Shown here: positions 17,208-24,859 of the stretch, piece by piece
Layout: every line of letters starts with the position of its first letter
Position numbering within the stretch: position 1 is the first letter of the stretch
Notes under the pieces: model-generated
Database searches by the model: none
The model's input: only the letters and a program-made list of their open reading frames with translations
Told to the model about the DNA's origin: nothing
Made by a program: the position numbers and the translations under genes
Assembly (NCBI GenBank): GCA_964448675.1
Contig: CAYUZU010000022.1
Coordinates: 1 to 64,000, forward strand
Reading direction: 5' to 3'
DNA: 64,000 nt
DNA from: CAYUZU01 sp964448675
GTDB taxonomy: Bacteria > Planctomycetota > Phycisphaerae > UBA1845 > Fen-1342

Positions 17208-18698
17208 CTACTCTTCGGCCGCCGGGCGCTGCAGCGGGAACAGCAGCACGTCGCGGATGCTCTGCGAGCCGGTCAGCAGCATCACCAGGCGGTCCATGCC
17301 GATGCCCAGTCCGCCCGCCGGCGGCATGGCGTACTCGAGCGCCTCGACGAAGTCTTCGTCCATGACGGCCATCGACTCGCCCTCTTCGCCGCGAAGCTGC
17401 TGGCTGAAGGTCTCGCGCTGGATGTCGGGGTCGTTGAGCTCGCTGTAGGCATTGCCGAGCTCCATGCAGTTGATGAAGATCTCGAAGCGCAGTGCGACGT
17501 CCGCCGCGACGGCGTCGCGTTTGGTCAGCGGGCAGAGGGGCGCCGGATAGTCGATCACGAAAGTCGGGTTGATCAGCGTCGGCTCGACGTAGTGCTCGAA
17601 CAGCTCGTTGATCACGACCGCGTCGTCGAGCCTGCTCTCGTCGGCCTTGATGACGTTGCGGCTGTTGAGCTCGCGCAGGCGCTCGCGGGCCTGCGCCACA
17701 TCGCTCAGTGGAAAGCCGACGTGCTCGGCGAACAGGTCGGCGTACTTGCGCCGCGGCCAGGGCGTGGTGAAGTCGATCTCGCGGTCGCCGAACTGAATCT
17801 TCGTGCTGCCGATGACCTCGCGTGCGGCACCACCGATGATGGCCTCGGTGATGTCCATCATGTCGTGGTAGTCGCCGTAGGCCATGTAGAGCTCGAGCAT
17901 GGTGAACTCGGGATTGTGGCGCGGGCTGATGCCCTCGTTGCGGAAGCAGCGCGCGAATTCGTACACGCGCTCGAGCCCGCCGACGAGGCAGCGCTTGAGG
18001 TACAGCTCGGGCGAGATGCGCAGATAGAGCTGCATGTCGAGCGTGTTGTGGTGCGTGACGAACGGCCGCGCCGCCGCACCGCCGTAGATCGGTTGCAGCA
18101 CGGGGGTGTCGACCTCGATGAAGCCGCGCTCGTGCAGCACCTTGCGGGCGTGGTTCATGATGTGCGCCCGCTGGACAAAGACCGCGCGCGAATCCGGGTT
18201 GGCGAAAAGGTCAACGTAGCGCTTGCGGTAGCGCAGCTCGACGTCGGTCAGGCCGTGCCACTTGGCCGGCGGCGGCCGCAGCGCCTTGCTGAGCAAGGTC
18301 AGGCGATCGCCCCATAGGGTGAGTTCACCGGTCTTGGTACGGCCGAGGAAGCCGTCGACCCCGACGATATCGCCGAGGTCGAGCGTCTTGGCGACTTGCC
18401 AGTCGGTCTCATCGGCGACCATCTTCTTGCTGAGGGCGAACTGGAGGTCGCCGGTAAGGTCGCGCACGGTCATGAAAACGAGCTTGCCGATATCGCGGTG
18501 CAACACGACGCGGCCGGCGCCGCGGAACTTCGCGTCCTCGGTCTCGCGAATCTCGCCGGTCTCGATGTTCAGCCGCTCACCGGCGGCACGAATGTCGGCG
18601 TTGGGGACGATGTCCTGAAAACGCGCGCCGAACGGGTCGGCGCCCAGTTCGCGGATGCGGGCAAGCTTGGCTCGGCGGTCGGCAATCTGGTCACTCAT
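17208..18698 (-). CDS. lysS: Lysyl-tRNA synthetase (class II)
   Basis: 496 aa, normal length. An N-terminal OB-fold anticodon-binding domain (about 40-150: VFMTVRDLTGDLQFAL) is followed by the class II catalytic core: motif 1 around FIEVDTPVLQPIYGGAAARPF, motif 2 FRNEGISPRHNPEFTMLELY, motif 3 GLGIGMDRLVMLLTG. Upstream residues translate into shadow sequence and a repeat, so the start is set at the MSDQIADRRAKL Met. The N-terminal extension before the OB fold is short, as in many bacteria. The upstream intergenic DNA contains the dispersed repeat described at 18756. Confidence 0.96.
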   Translation of the reverse strand: MSDQIADRRAKLARIRELGADPFGARFQDIVPNADIRAAGERLNIETGEIRETEDAKFRGAGRVVLHRDIGKLVFMTVRDLTGDLQFALSKKMVADETDWQVAKTLDLGDIVGVDGFLGRTKTGELTLWGDRLTLLSKALRPPPAKWHGLTDVELRYRKRYVDLFANPDSRAVFVQRAHIMNHARKVLHERGFIEVDTPVLQPIYGGAAARPFVTHHNTLDMQLYLRISPELYLKRCLVGGLERVYEFARCFRNEGISPRHNPEFTMLELYMAYGDYHDMMDITEAIIGGAAREVIGSTKIQFGDREIDFTTPWPRRKYADLFAEHVGFPLSDVAQARERLRELNSRNVIKADESRLDDAVVINELFEHYVEPTLINPTFVIDYPAPLCPLTKRDAVAADVALRFEIFINCMELGNAYSELNDPDIQRETFSQQLRGEEGESMAVMDEDFVEALEYAMPPAGGLGIGMDRLVMLLTGSQSIRDVLLFPLQRPAAEE

Positions 18699-18755
18699 AA
18701 TCGGCGTACTATAGCCGGGATCGGACGAATGACGAATAGCGAATAGCGAATGGAC

Positions 18756-18790
18756 AAGAGCGACGAAGCGACGATGCGACGGAGGGTGGG
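18756..18790. repeat. Dispersed intergenic repeat, copy 1
   Basis: A 35-bp tract beginning AAGAGCGACGAAGCGA and ending GCGACGGAGGGTGGG. It recurs in inverted orientation at 39710-39744 with three mismatches. Both copies lie in short intergenic gaps next to GAATAGCGAAT-like runs or TCGCTCTTCCTCA tracts. It is made of near-triplet GCGACGA units and does not code. Confidence 0.65.
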
Positions 18791-18817
18791 CCGCTGCCCG
18801 GTTCCCGGATCCCGACG

Positions 18818-19081
18818 CTACGTGACCTTGCGGAATTTGCCGCCGCCTTCGTTGACGAGCTTGGTGAAGCCCTTCTGTTTCAGGTTCTTGTCGCTGAGCA
18901 TGGAGCGTTCGGACTGCTGCGTGCTGATGCCGCAGCGCGAGATCAATCGCGTAATCGGCCGGTCGCAATGTGGGCAGGTTGCCAGTGGCTCGTCGCGCAT
19001 CGACTGCCTGACCTCGAACGGCTCGCGGCAATGCTCGCAGGCCTGCTGCGGATCGCTGGCTTGGTATTCGTACGTCGGCAC
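18818..19081 (-). CDS. FmdB-type zinc-ribbon protein
   Basis: 87 aa. It begins MPTYEYQ, the usual start of FmdB-type putative regulatory zinc ribbons, and has two CxxC pairs (CEHC and CPHC) that should hold one zinc. A basic C-terminal half (SERSMLSDKNLKQKGFTKLV) follows. The family is poorly characterised and probably binds nucleic acid or partner proteins. It lies just upstream of lysS on the same strand. Confidence 0.8.
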   Translation of the reverse strand: MPTYEYQASDPQQACEHCREPFEVRQSMRDEPLATCPHCDRPITRLISRCGISTQQSERSMLSDKNLKQKGFTKLVNEGGGKFRKVT

Positions 19082-19186
19082 GGGCTGGACTCCGTCGAAC
19101 GGGTGCGTGTCCTTGCTGCGCCTGATTATAGGGAATCGGGTTGCCTTGTTGCAGGCGTCGTCGGGCGGCGCCGGTGTGGCGCGGTG

Positions 19187-20428
19187 TCAGGGGTAGAATG
19201 CGTCGATGGCGTACGCGAACTGCTCGTGCCCTCCCTGCGGGGGCGTGGGGCCGCGCGATTGCAGGAAGCTCAGGTCCTCGTCGCCAAAGCCGGCGAGGGC
19301 GAGATCGGCGCGCGTGGCAATGCGCAGCGGCCCGTCGAGTTGCTCCCTGGGCAGGTTTCGCCCCCGGGCGTCGAACGCGATCACCACGTACGGATCAAAC
19401 GGGTCGCGGCGGTTGTAGCGGACCACGACCGCATAGCGGCCGTCCGCCAGCCGCAGCTTGGCCCCGATCGGGAACGGCTGGATCAGCGACGCGAACGCCT
19501 GCACCAGGCGCGGGTCGTAGTACGCCGCTGTCGGGCCATAGACCATCTCCCACAGCGCGCGCGCCGGCGATTTGGCGCGGGCGAAGACGCGGTCGGACGT
19601 CACGGCGTCATACGCGTCGGCGATGCGGACGATGCGGGCGAAGATGTGCACCTTGCGGGCCGGGGCGGCCTTCGGGTAGCCGTTACTGCAGAGATTCTCG
19701 TGATGGCTGCGCACGACCATGCGGGTCAGGGCCGAGATCCGCTCGGGCAGCAGCTTCAGCCCCTCGTCGGGGTGGCGGCGCAGGGCGGCACTCTGCTCGC
19801 TGGTCAGGGGGTGCTCACTGGCCAGCAGTTTCTGGTGCTCGGACAGGCCGACGTCCATCACCATCGCCCCGAAGCCGAGCGGGACCAGGTCCATCGCATG
19901 GCGCGACTTGAGCTGGGCCCGTGTCTGTCGGCGGCGTTCGCTCATGACATAGTCCAGCAGCCGAAAGCCGAGCAGCATGGACAGGTAGAACACGTTGCCG
20001 GCGTGCAGGTGGAGGTAGCTGCCGGGCTCGATGCACGTCGACAGCAGCGCCATCGAGACGGGGTTGGACTTGATGAAGTCCATCACGTCGCGCACGGTGC
20101 TCTGGAGCGCGCCAACCTGCACATTGCTCAGCGATGCACGGTCCGAGAAGCGCTCGTGGACCTCCTTCATGCACTTGGCGACCTGCCGCTGGGCGTCGTC
20201 GGCCACGGCGCGCTCGCGGCTGTCGTCCTCGAACTCGATCAGCTCGTCGAGTACCGGGTCGCCGACCCGCATCCGCATGCCCGGATAACGGCGGCGCAGG
20301 GCGCGGATGTCGCCGTCGGTTAGCGGCTTGTTGCCCTGGAGCATGATGCGCCCGTCGGCGACAATCGCCTCGGACAGCTTCATGCCGGGCTCGAGGTCGT
20401 AGGTCGGCACGAGAATCGGCACGTTCAC
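19187..20428 (-). CDS. Degenerate HD-GYP domain protein
   Basis: 413 aa. The region 130-280 aligns with HD-GYP phosphodiesterases of cyclic di-GMP: HAGNVFYLS, GAMVMDVGLSE, HPDEGLKLL, HHENLCSNGYP and ARIVRIADAYDA. The metal-binding His-Asp signature is broken: the normal HDIGK-like motif reads MDVGL, with Met191 in place of His, and the DGxGYP signature reads CSNGYP. Later His residues (219, 242, 243) remain. An N-terminal 120 residues and a C-terminal 100-residue beta-rich part (RLADGRYAVVVRYN) flank it. It is cytoplasmic, with no receiver domain. It is probably catalytically dead, or active on something else. Gene-family call is firm; activity is not. Confidence 0.78.
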   Translation of the reverse strand: MNVPILVPTYDLEPGMKLSEAIVADGRIMLQGNKPLTDGDIRALRRRYPGMRMRVGDPVLDELIEFEDDSRERAVADDAQRQVAKCMKEVHERFSDRASLSNVQVGALQSTVRDVMDFIKSNPVSMALLSTCIEPGSYLHLHAGNVFYLSMLLGFRLLDYVMSERRRQTRAQLKSRHAMDLVPLGFGAMVMDVGLSEHQKLLASEHPLTSEQSAALRRHPDEGLKLLPERISALTRMVVRSHHENLCSNGYPKAAPARKVHIFARIVRIADAYDAVTSDRVFARAKSPARALWEMVYGPTAAYYDPRLVQAFASLIQPFPIGAKLRLADGRYAVVVRYNRRDPFDPYVVIAFDARGRNLPREQLDGPLRIATRADLALAGFGDEDLSFLQSRGPTPPQGGHEQFAYAIDAFYP

Positions 20429-20499
20429 TACCCTGCACAGGATCCGGCAGCCCCGCGGGGCCTCCTGTTGGCATCGGCAGGCCGGGCCCGGCGATCAAA

Positions 20500-20531
20500 C
20501 AGCCGACCGGGGCCGGGGCCGCGGTCGGCTG
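20500..20531 (-). terminator. Probable terminator after the hsp20 run
   Basis: Inverted repeat CAGCCGACC / GGTCGGCTG (9-bp arms, 14-nt GC-rich loop) about 35-65 bp beyond the stop of the last hsp20 gene, followed on the minus strand by TTTGATC. The stem is strong and the T tract short, so termination may be partial. Confidence 0.45.
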
Positions 20532-20566
20532 CGTGCCGTTGGGGGATTGGCGCGCCGGTTGGCGGT

Positions 20567-21058
20567 TCAGGCGTTGCGGACCTTGACGCGCCGTGGTTGC
20601 GCGTCGGCGCTCTTGGGAAGCCTCACGGTGAGCACACCGCCGGCGAAGGTTGCGTCAACCTTGTCCGCCTCGATGCCAACGGGCAGCGGGATGGTGCGGC
20701 TGAACGAACCGAACTGGCGTTCGCTGTAGCGGCACTCGCCGCGCTGCTCTTCTTTCTCGGACGACTTTTCGCCGCTGAGGGTCAGCGCGTTGCCGGTGAC
20801 CTCGACGCGGATGTCGTCGGGCTCGAGGCCCGGTAGCTCGGCCCGCAGTGTGACCTCGTTATCCGACTCGGACAGGTCGAACTGCGGGAAGCTGCTTAGC
20901 GGGGGGCCGAGCTTTGTGCCGAGACTGCCGCCCCATGGGTCGCCGAGATAGTGGTCAAAGAGATTGTCGATTTCACCGCGGAACGCGCCCAACGGGTTGT
21001 CCGAGGACGCGAGTTCCGCCCTCTGTGGCCGTTTGTGTCGCCAGGGAATCAGATCCAT
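20567..21058 (-). CDS. Small heat shock protein Hsp20, copy 1
   Basis: 163 aa; ATG 6-7 nt after a full AGGAGG. Alpha-crystallin domain (about 55-150) with the ELPGLEPDDIRVEV segment, LTLSGEKSSEKEE, and the A-x-x-x-GVLTVRLPK signature near the end; the C-terminal IXI-type anchor is not obvious. ATP-independent holdase that keeps unfolding proteins soluble. It is the most distal of three hsp20 genes on the same strand, 208 bp after the second one. That gap contains only CAGC-rich repeat-like sequence and could hold its own promoter. Confidence 0.93.
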   Translation of the reverse strand: MDLIPWRHKRPQRAELASSDNPLGAFRGEIDNLFDHYLGDPWGGSLGTKLGPPLSSFPQFDLSESDNEVTLRAELPGLEPDDIRVEVTGNALTLSGEKSSEKEEQRGECRYSERQFGSFSRTIPLPVGIEADKVDATFAGGVLTVRLPKSADAQPRRVKVRNA

Positions 21059-21266
21059 GGTGAACCTCCTTTTGAAGCTATCAGCCATCAGCTTGCAGCT
21101 ATCAGCCGGAAGGCACGGTCGCGTTGCCGAGTGTTGGCCAGTTGTCAGTGGCTGTCAGGTGTCCGCCGTCAGGTTGCAGCCGGAGTGAGAAGGCGCGTTC
21201 TGCGCGCCTCCTCAATCCCGCTATCTACTAGTTTCTCCACGTCTACTTCATCACTCCGTCATTGTC

Positions 21267-21671
21267 TCACTTGGCCTTCACCTCGATCTTCCGCGTGCGG
21301 GCGGCTTCGGACTTCGGCAGGTGCAGTGTCAGCACGCCATTGGCCACCTCGGCTTCGATCTTGGCCGGATCGATGGCCTCGCCGACCTTGAAAGTCCGCA
21401 CGAAGTCACCGACGCCGTACTCGCGGAGCGCGTACTCGGTGCTTTCGAGCTGGCGATTGTCGACGCGCGCGGTGATGGTGAGTTCACCGCGGTCGTAGTG
21501 GACGTCGATGCCCTCGGCCTTGGCGCCGGGCACATCGGCGAGCAACAACAATTCGTCGTCCTTCTCGATGATGTCGACAGCCGGCACGAAGGTATAGCCG
21601 CTGCGGGTGCGCTCGGGCTGATCGGCCGGCGTGACACGCTTTTCGACAGTGGTGGTCGGGGTATCGCTCAT
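21267..21671 (-). CDS. Small heat shock protein Hsp20, copy 2
   Basis: 134 aa. It has a short N-terminal arm (MSDTPTTTVEKRVTPADQP) and a complete alpha-crystallin domain: LLLADVPGAKAEGIDVHYD, LTITARVD, the A-x-x-x-GVLTLHLPK signature and KIEVKAK. The short arm suggests smaller or hetero-oligomers compared with its two neighbours. It is 52 bp downstream of copy 3 and probably cotranscribed with it from the sigma-54-type promoter. Confidence 0.93.
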   Translation of the reverse strand: MSDTPTTTVEKRVTPADQPERTRSGYTFVPAVDIIEKDDELLLLADVPGAKAEGIDVHYDRGELTITARVDNRQLESTEYALREYGVGDFVRTFKVGEAIDPAKIEAEVANGVLTLHLPKSEAARTRKIEVKAK

Positions 21672-21723
21672 GGTCTTGTCTCCGTTGTTTGCTGGTCCTG
21701 CACGTTGCGCGTGTTGCCGCGTG

Positions 21724-22158
21724 TCAGGTGGATTTCACTTCGATCCTGCGGGCGCGGGCCTTCTCGGCCTTGGGGAGGATGATCGTCAGTACGCCGTCCT
21801 TGAGGGCCGCTTCGACGTTGTCCGCGTCGACCTCGACGGGCAGCGTGACGAAGCGGGTGAACTCGCCGGTGCCGCGTTCGCGGCGGTGATAAACGACGTT
21901 CGATTCCACGGGCTTGCGCTGGCCGCGGATGGTCAGCTCGTTGCCCTGGATCTGGATGTCGAGGTCTTCCATGGCCAAGCCCGGCACTTCGGCCTCGACA
22001 AACATGCGGTTGCCATCCTCCCAGGCGTTGAGCGCCGGGAAGGCCCGCTGCCGGGGCGGGGCGAAGCGCGTGCCGAGGAAGCCGTCGAAAACGCGGTCGA
22101 GCTCGCGTCGCAGTTCGCTCACGGGCGGGACGGTGGGAAGCGTTCTTGCCAACATCAT
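21724..22158 (-). CDS. Small heat shock protein Hsp20, copy 3 (first in operon)
   Basis: 144 aa. N-terminal helix with LRRELDRVFDGFLG, then the alpha-crystallin domain: AEVPGLAMEDLDIQI, LTIRGQRK, YHRRERGTGEFTRFVTLP, AALKDGVLTIILPKAEKARARRIEV. It is first in the run and lies downstream of a perfect sigma-54 consensus at 22229-22244, predicting a leader of about 60 nt. The three Hsp20 proteins are clearly different in the N-terminal arm and beta-6 loop, so they are old duplicates and not recent copies. Confidence 0.94.
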   Translation of the reverse strand: MMLARTLPTVPPVSELRRELDRVFDGFLGTRFAPPRQRAFPALNAWEDGNRMFVEAEVPGLAMEDLDIQIQGNELTIRGQRKPVESNVVYHRRERGTGEFTRFVTLPVEVDADNVEAALKDGVLTIILPKAEKARARRIEVKST

Positions 22159-22228
22159 GGTTGCACTCCTGTTCTTGCAGCGTCCGGTTGGCGGATCCCG
22201 ATGCCGCCTCTACTCGCTGGGGCGGGGA

Positions 22229-22244
22229 TGCAACCGGCGTGCCA
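22229..22244 (-). promoter_or_regulatory. Sigma-54 (-24/-12) promoter of hsp20 operon
   Basis: On the minus strand this reads TGGCACGCCGGTTGCA, an exact match to TGGCACG-N4-TTGCA with the required GG-N10-GC spacing. It is correctly oriented about 70 bp upstream of the first hsp20 start codon, and the window encodes the matching sigma factor (rpoN, 44613). A dyad, TGTGACAATACGTTACA, lies about 30-45 bp further upstream (22272-22288) and might bind an activator, although it also resembles a possible transposase site of the adjoining mobile element. Confidence 0.75.
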
Positions 22245-22245
22245 G

Positions 22246-22256
22246 ATGGGTGAAAT
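22246..22256 (+). repeat. Candidate left junction direct repeat
   Basis: ATGGGTGAAAT, preceded by CGTGCCAG. The same 11-mer, preceded by CGCGCCA, occurs at 35860-35870 in the same orientation. It abuts the -24 box of the hsp20 promoter. Confidence 0.4.
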
Positions 22257-22556
22257 ATCCATAAGCTCATTTGTGACAATACGTTACACCCTTGTTCTTT
22301 CGGTGGTTGTCCCGGTCGGGGGACTGTCAAAACGTCACGGGCGGCAGGCAGTGTGAACCGCGCCAATTGACCCGCGCCAAAAAACTTGACCAGTCGATCG
22401 AAATACTTGACCAGAATCGAAGCGCAGGGAGCCCCCGCAATTCCCCCGCGATTCTCATTAACGAAGTCGGCCAAAACGGCCGATCCGGGCCTAAATCGTT
22501 CAGCCCGACGCCCCGCTCGGGGCGCTATCGAAGGCCGGCCGAGCCGGCATCGAACG
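22257..22556. other. Gene-free flank between hsp20 promoter and phage genes
   Basis: No gene seen. It holds an imperfect dyad at 22272-22288, two copies of CCGCGCCAA 14 bp apart (22358-22366, 22372-22380), and two copies of ACTTGACCAG 21 bp apart (22384-22393, 22405-22414). Clustered short repeats at one end of a Mu-like element could be transposase-binding sites. CCGCGCCAA also occurs at the other end (35852-35860). Confidence 0.45.
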
Positions 22557-23006
22557 TCACTCGACGTCCGCCAGGTCGTCGCCGCTGAACAGCTCCAGGC
22601 TCATGGCGGCGTAGACGCCGTGGACGGTCTCGGGGACGGCGATCCCGGCCCGCTGAAACCGTAGCCGGGGGCACTCTGGATTGCGCAGGGTCACGAGCGA
22701 CCACCACAGGCGGCCGCCGCGCGACACCCCGTCGTCAACGACAGCGGTCGGCGCGCGATACCGCGGGACCAGGTCGTCCGGCTCGTCGCTTTCCCAGAAC
22801 GCGAGTCCGATCTCGAGCTCGCCGCCGCCGACCCCGTTGACGACAGCCGGCTCCCCCAGGCTCAGCACGACGCGCATCGCGGCCCAGCCCTGCGTGTCGA
22901 CGGGGACGCCGGCGTGCAGCCCGGCGGGGTAAAACCCCGCCGGCAGGCATTGGGCGTATCGCGTGACTTGCCCGACGCGCGCGAGATTGCCGCCCCTGCC
23001 CGCCAT
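22557..23006 (-). CDS. Hypothetical phage protein
   Basis: 149 aa, not recognised. Its ATG overlaps the stop of the tape-measure-like gene by one base (TAATG), which implies translational coupling. The middle is beta-rich (MRVVLSLGEPAVVNG, ELEIGLAFWES) with no membrane segment. It is the last phage gene before the element end, where a distal tail or virion-associated protein would be expected, but nothing in the sequence proves this. Confidence 0.6.
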   Translation of the reverse strand: MAGRGGNLARVGQVTRYAQCLPAGFYPAGLHAGVPVDTQGWAAMRVVLSLGEPAVVNGVGGGELEIGLAFWESDEPDDLVPRYRAPTAVVDDGVSRGGRLWWSLVTLRNPECPRLRFQRAGIAVPETVHGVYAAMSLELFSGDDLADVE

Positions 23007-24238
23007 TAGCGACTACTCCATCCAGGCATCAGGTCGGGCCCCAGTCCCAGGTCTTCGAGCCCCGGCGCCCCACCGTAGGCGCGGTCTACCGCGATCGACG
23101 TTCGCGGCATGTTGATTGTGACATTGGCGGCGCCCCCGCCCCCGCCGCCGCGGACGTAGTCGGCCTCGGCGCGGATCGCGTCGACGAGCTCGCCGAGTGT
23201 GGCGTCGCTGTCGGGCAGTCGCTCGGCCATCGCGCGCCGCTGAAATTCCTCGCCGGTCTCCGGCTGGTTGGCCAGACTGTACGTGCGCCCGGCATAGATG
23301 CCCCCGCGCGGCCCCGCGGCCGGCGCGTACCGCGACGGATGTACCCCCGTCGCCAGCCCCAGCGCCGCCGACGCTTCTTGCTCGGTAAATCGCCCGCTCC
23401 GCACCATCCGGTCTTTTGCGATATCAAGGATTTGCTCTTCGCTGCGCGTCTCGAACTGTGCGGCCCGGCCGCGGGCCTCCTGACCGACGTCCGCGATCCG
23501 CGCCCCCAGCACGGCCTCGGCTTGCCCGCGATCGAACTGCAGCAGCTCGCCGATGAGCTTCTGGTTCGCGGCTTGGTCTTGCGTGAATTGACCTTGTTTC
23601 CCTTGGGCGAGCCAGGCACCGATCGCCTGCCGGGTCTGCGCCGGATCGAGCCCGCCGACCTGTTCGGCGACGGCCCCGAACGTCGCCGCCTCCTGCGGGA
23701 TCCCCTGTTTCATCAAGTCGACGACGCGCTGACGGCCCGCCTCCGCCCCGCCCGGGCGGCCGGCCTCATACAGCTTACCGGCGACGTCTTCGCGCAGGGT
23801 GCGCGCCTCCCCGATCGCGTTTTCTCTGGCCTTGCGCAGCCGATCGAATTCTTCTTTGGCCTTCCGTGCTGCCTCGGCGAGTTTTTCCATGACTGCGGCG
23901 ATGCCCGCGACGGCGGCCCCGGCCCCGACCATCCCGAGCAGGGCCGTGCTGACCCCGCCGATGCCCTTCGCCAGGTCGACCGCGATGTTGGCCAGGCCGG
24001 CCATCTCCGGCGACAGCCGGCCCAGGATGCCGGTCAGGGCGGTCTTCGCGCTGTCGTTGTATTGGTCTTGGGCGCGCGTGGCGCCCTTGGTCGCATCGCG
24101 CAGCCGCCCCTTGGTCTTGGCCTGCTGCTGCTCCGCCCCGCCGAGCTGCTGCACCGCACCGTGCACGCCGCGCAGTTGCTGCCGTGCCTTGTCGGCGCCG
24201 GCGATCTCGACCGGAATACTGATTTTGCGTGCTGCCAT
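23006..24238 (-). CDS. Tape-measure-like tail protein
   Basis: 410 aa. The N-terminal half is Ala/Gln/Arg-rich helical and coiled-coil-like (IAGADKARQQLRGVHGAVQQLG, about 10-70), followed by a hydrophobic Gly/Ala stretch (IGGVSTALLGMVGAGAAVAGIAAVM, about 90-118) and a long helix (AARKAKEEFDRLRKARENAIG). The C-terminus has a Gly run then NVTINMP, an ending often seen in phage tail tape measures. It is much shorter than usual tape measures, which would predict a very short tail (if the usual length rule of about 1.5 angstrom per residue applies). The call rests on composition and position, not on a clear domain. Confidence 0.6.
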   Translation of the reverse strand: MAARKISIPVEIAGADKARQQLRGVHGAVQQLGGAEQQQAKTKGRLRDATKGATRAQDQYNDSAKTALTGILGRLSPEMAGLANIAVDLAKGIGGVSTALLGMVGAGAAVAGIAAVMEKLAEAARKAKEEFDRLRKARENAIGEARTLREDVAGKLYEAGRPGGAEAGRQRVVDLMKQGIPQEAATFGAVAEQVGGLDPAQTRQAIGAWLAQGKQGQFTQDQAANQKLIGELLQFDRGQAEAVLGARIADVGQEARGRAAQFETRSEEQILDIAKDRMVRSGRFTEQEASAALGLATGVHPSRYAPAAGPRGGIYAGRTYSLANQPETGEEFQRRAMAERLPDSDATLGELVDAIRAEADYVRGGGGGGAANVTINMPRTSIAVDRAYGGAPGLEDLGLGPDLMPGWSSR

Positions 24239-24250
24239 GGCTAAGTCCTC

Positions 24251-24778
24251 TTAGTCGCCGCAGGTGATCCGGACCGTGTTCGCGCACTCAAACGTGTAAA
24301 AAAGGCCCGACACGGCGTTTCCGGCGCGGCACTTCAGCTCCACGATGACGCGCGTTGCGCACTCGCCGGCGAGCGTGTCTTCGGTCGGCCGCCCGCCGCC
24401 GATCGGCTGTAGCACGATCTCGGCGAACTCGCTCACTGTCAGATGTCCTGGGCCCTGCCAGCCCTTGCCGGGGACGTTGCCGCACTCGGTCAGGTTGATC
24501 GCATAGTGCACGTCGGGTGTACCCCCGAAGTGGTTCGGCTTGGGCACGAGTTCGCCGTTGCGGTAGAAGAGGTACCGCCAGCCGTAGCGCCACCGGTTCG
24601 GGTTCCCGGGCATCGCGACCCAGTCGCGCAACTCGCCGTAGACGACGAACGGCCGGCCGTCTGAACCGTGGCACAGGCAGCGCCACGTCTCGTCGATGGG
24701 GAATTGTTTGTGGTATTGCGCAACGACGCGCTCCTCCTGGCGCGCGATGTTGTGCATCCAGGTGGGGTCCCGTGGCAT
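24251..24778 (-). CDS. Hypothetical phage protein between capsid and tape measure
   Basis: 175 aa, not recognised. Start chosen at the ATG of MPRDPTWMHN, which follows GGTGG; a start 11 codons upstream is possible. It is rich in aromatic residues and Trp-Arg pairs (NRWRYGWRYLFYRNGE) and has several Cys residues, including C-L-C near residue 35. Position suggests a head-completion or tail-tube-type protein, but the length and sequence do not allow a call. Confidence 0.6.
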   Translation of the reverse strand: MPRDPTWMHNIARQEERVVAQYHKQFPIDETWRCLCHGSDGRPFVVYGELRDWVAMPGNPNRWRYGWRYLFYRNGELVPKPNHFGGTPDVHYAINLTECGNVPGKGWQGPGHLTVSEFAEIVLQPIGGGRPTEDTLAGECATRVIVELKCRAGNAVSGLFYTFECANTVRITCGD

Positions 24779-24859
24779 TTTCGATCCACCTTCGTGGCGG
24801 GTGAGCGGCACCGACCGGGTTGGGTCGGCCGGCGCCGCTCGGAGGAAAGAAGCCGAAAA

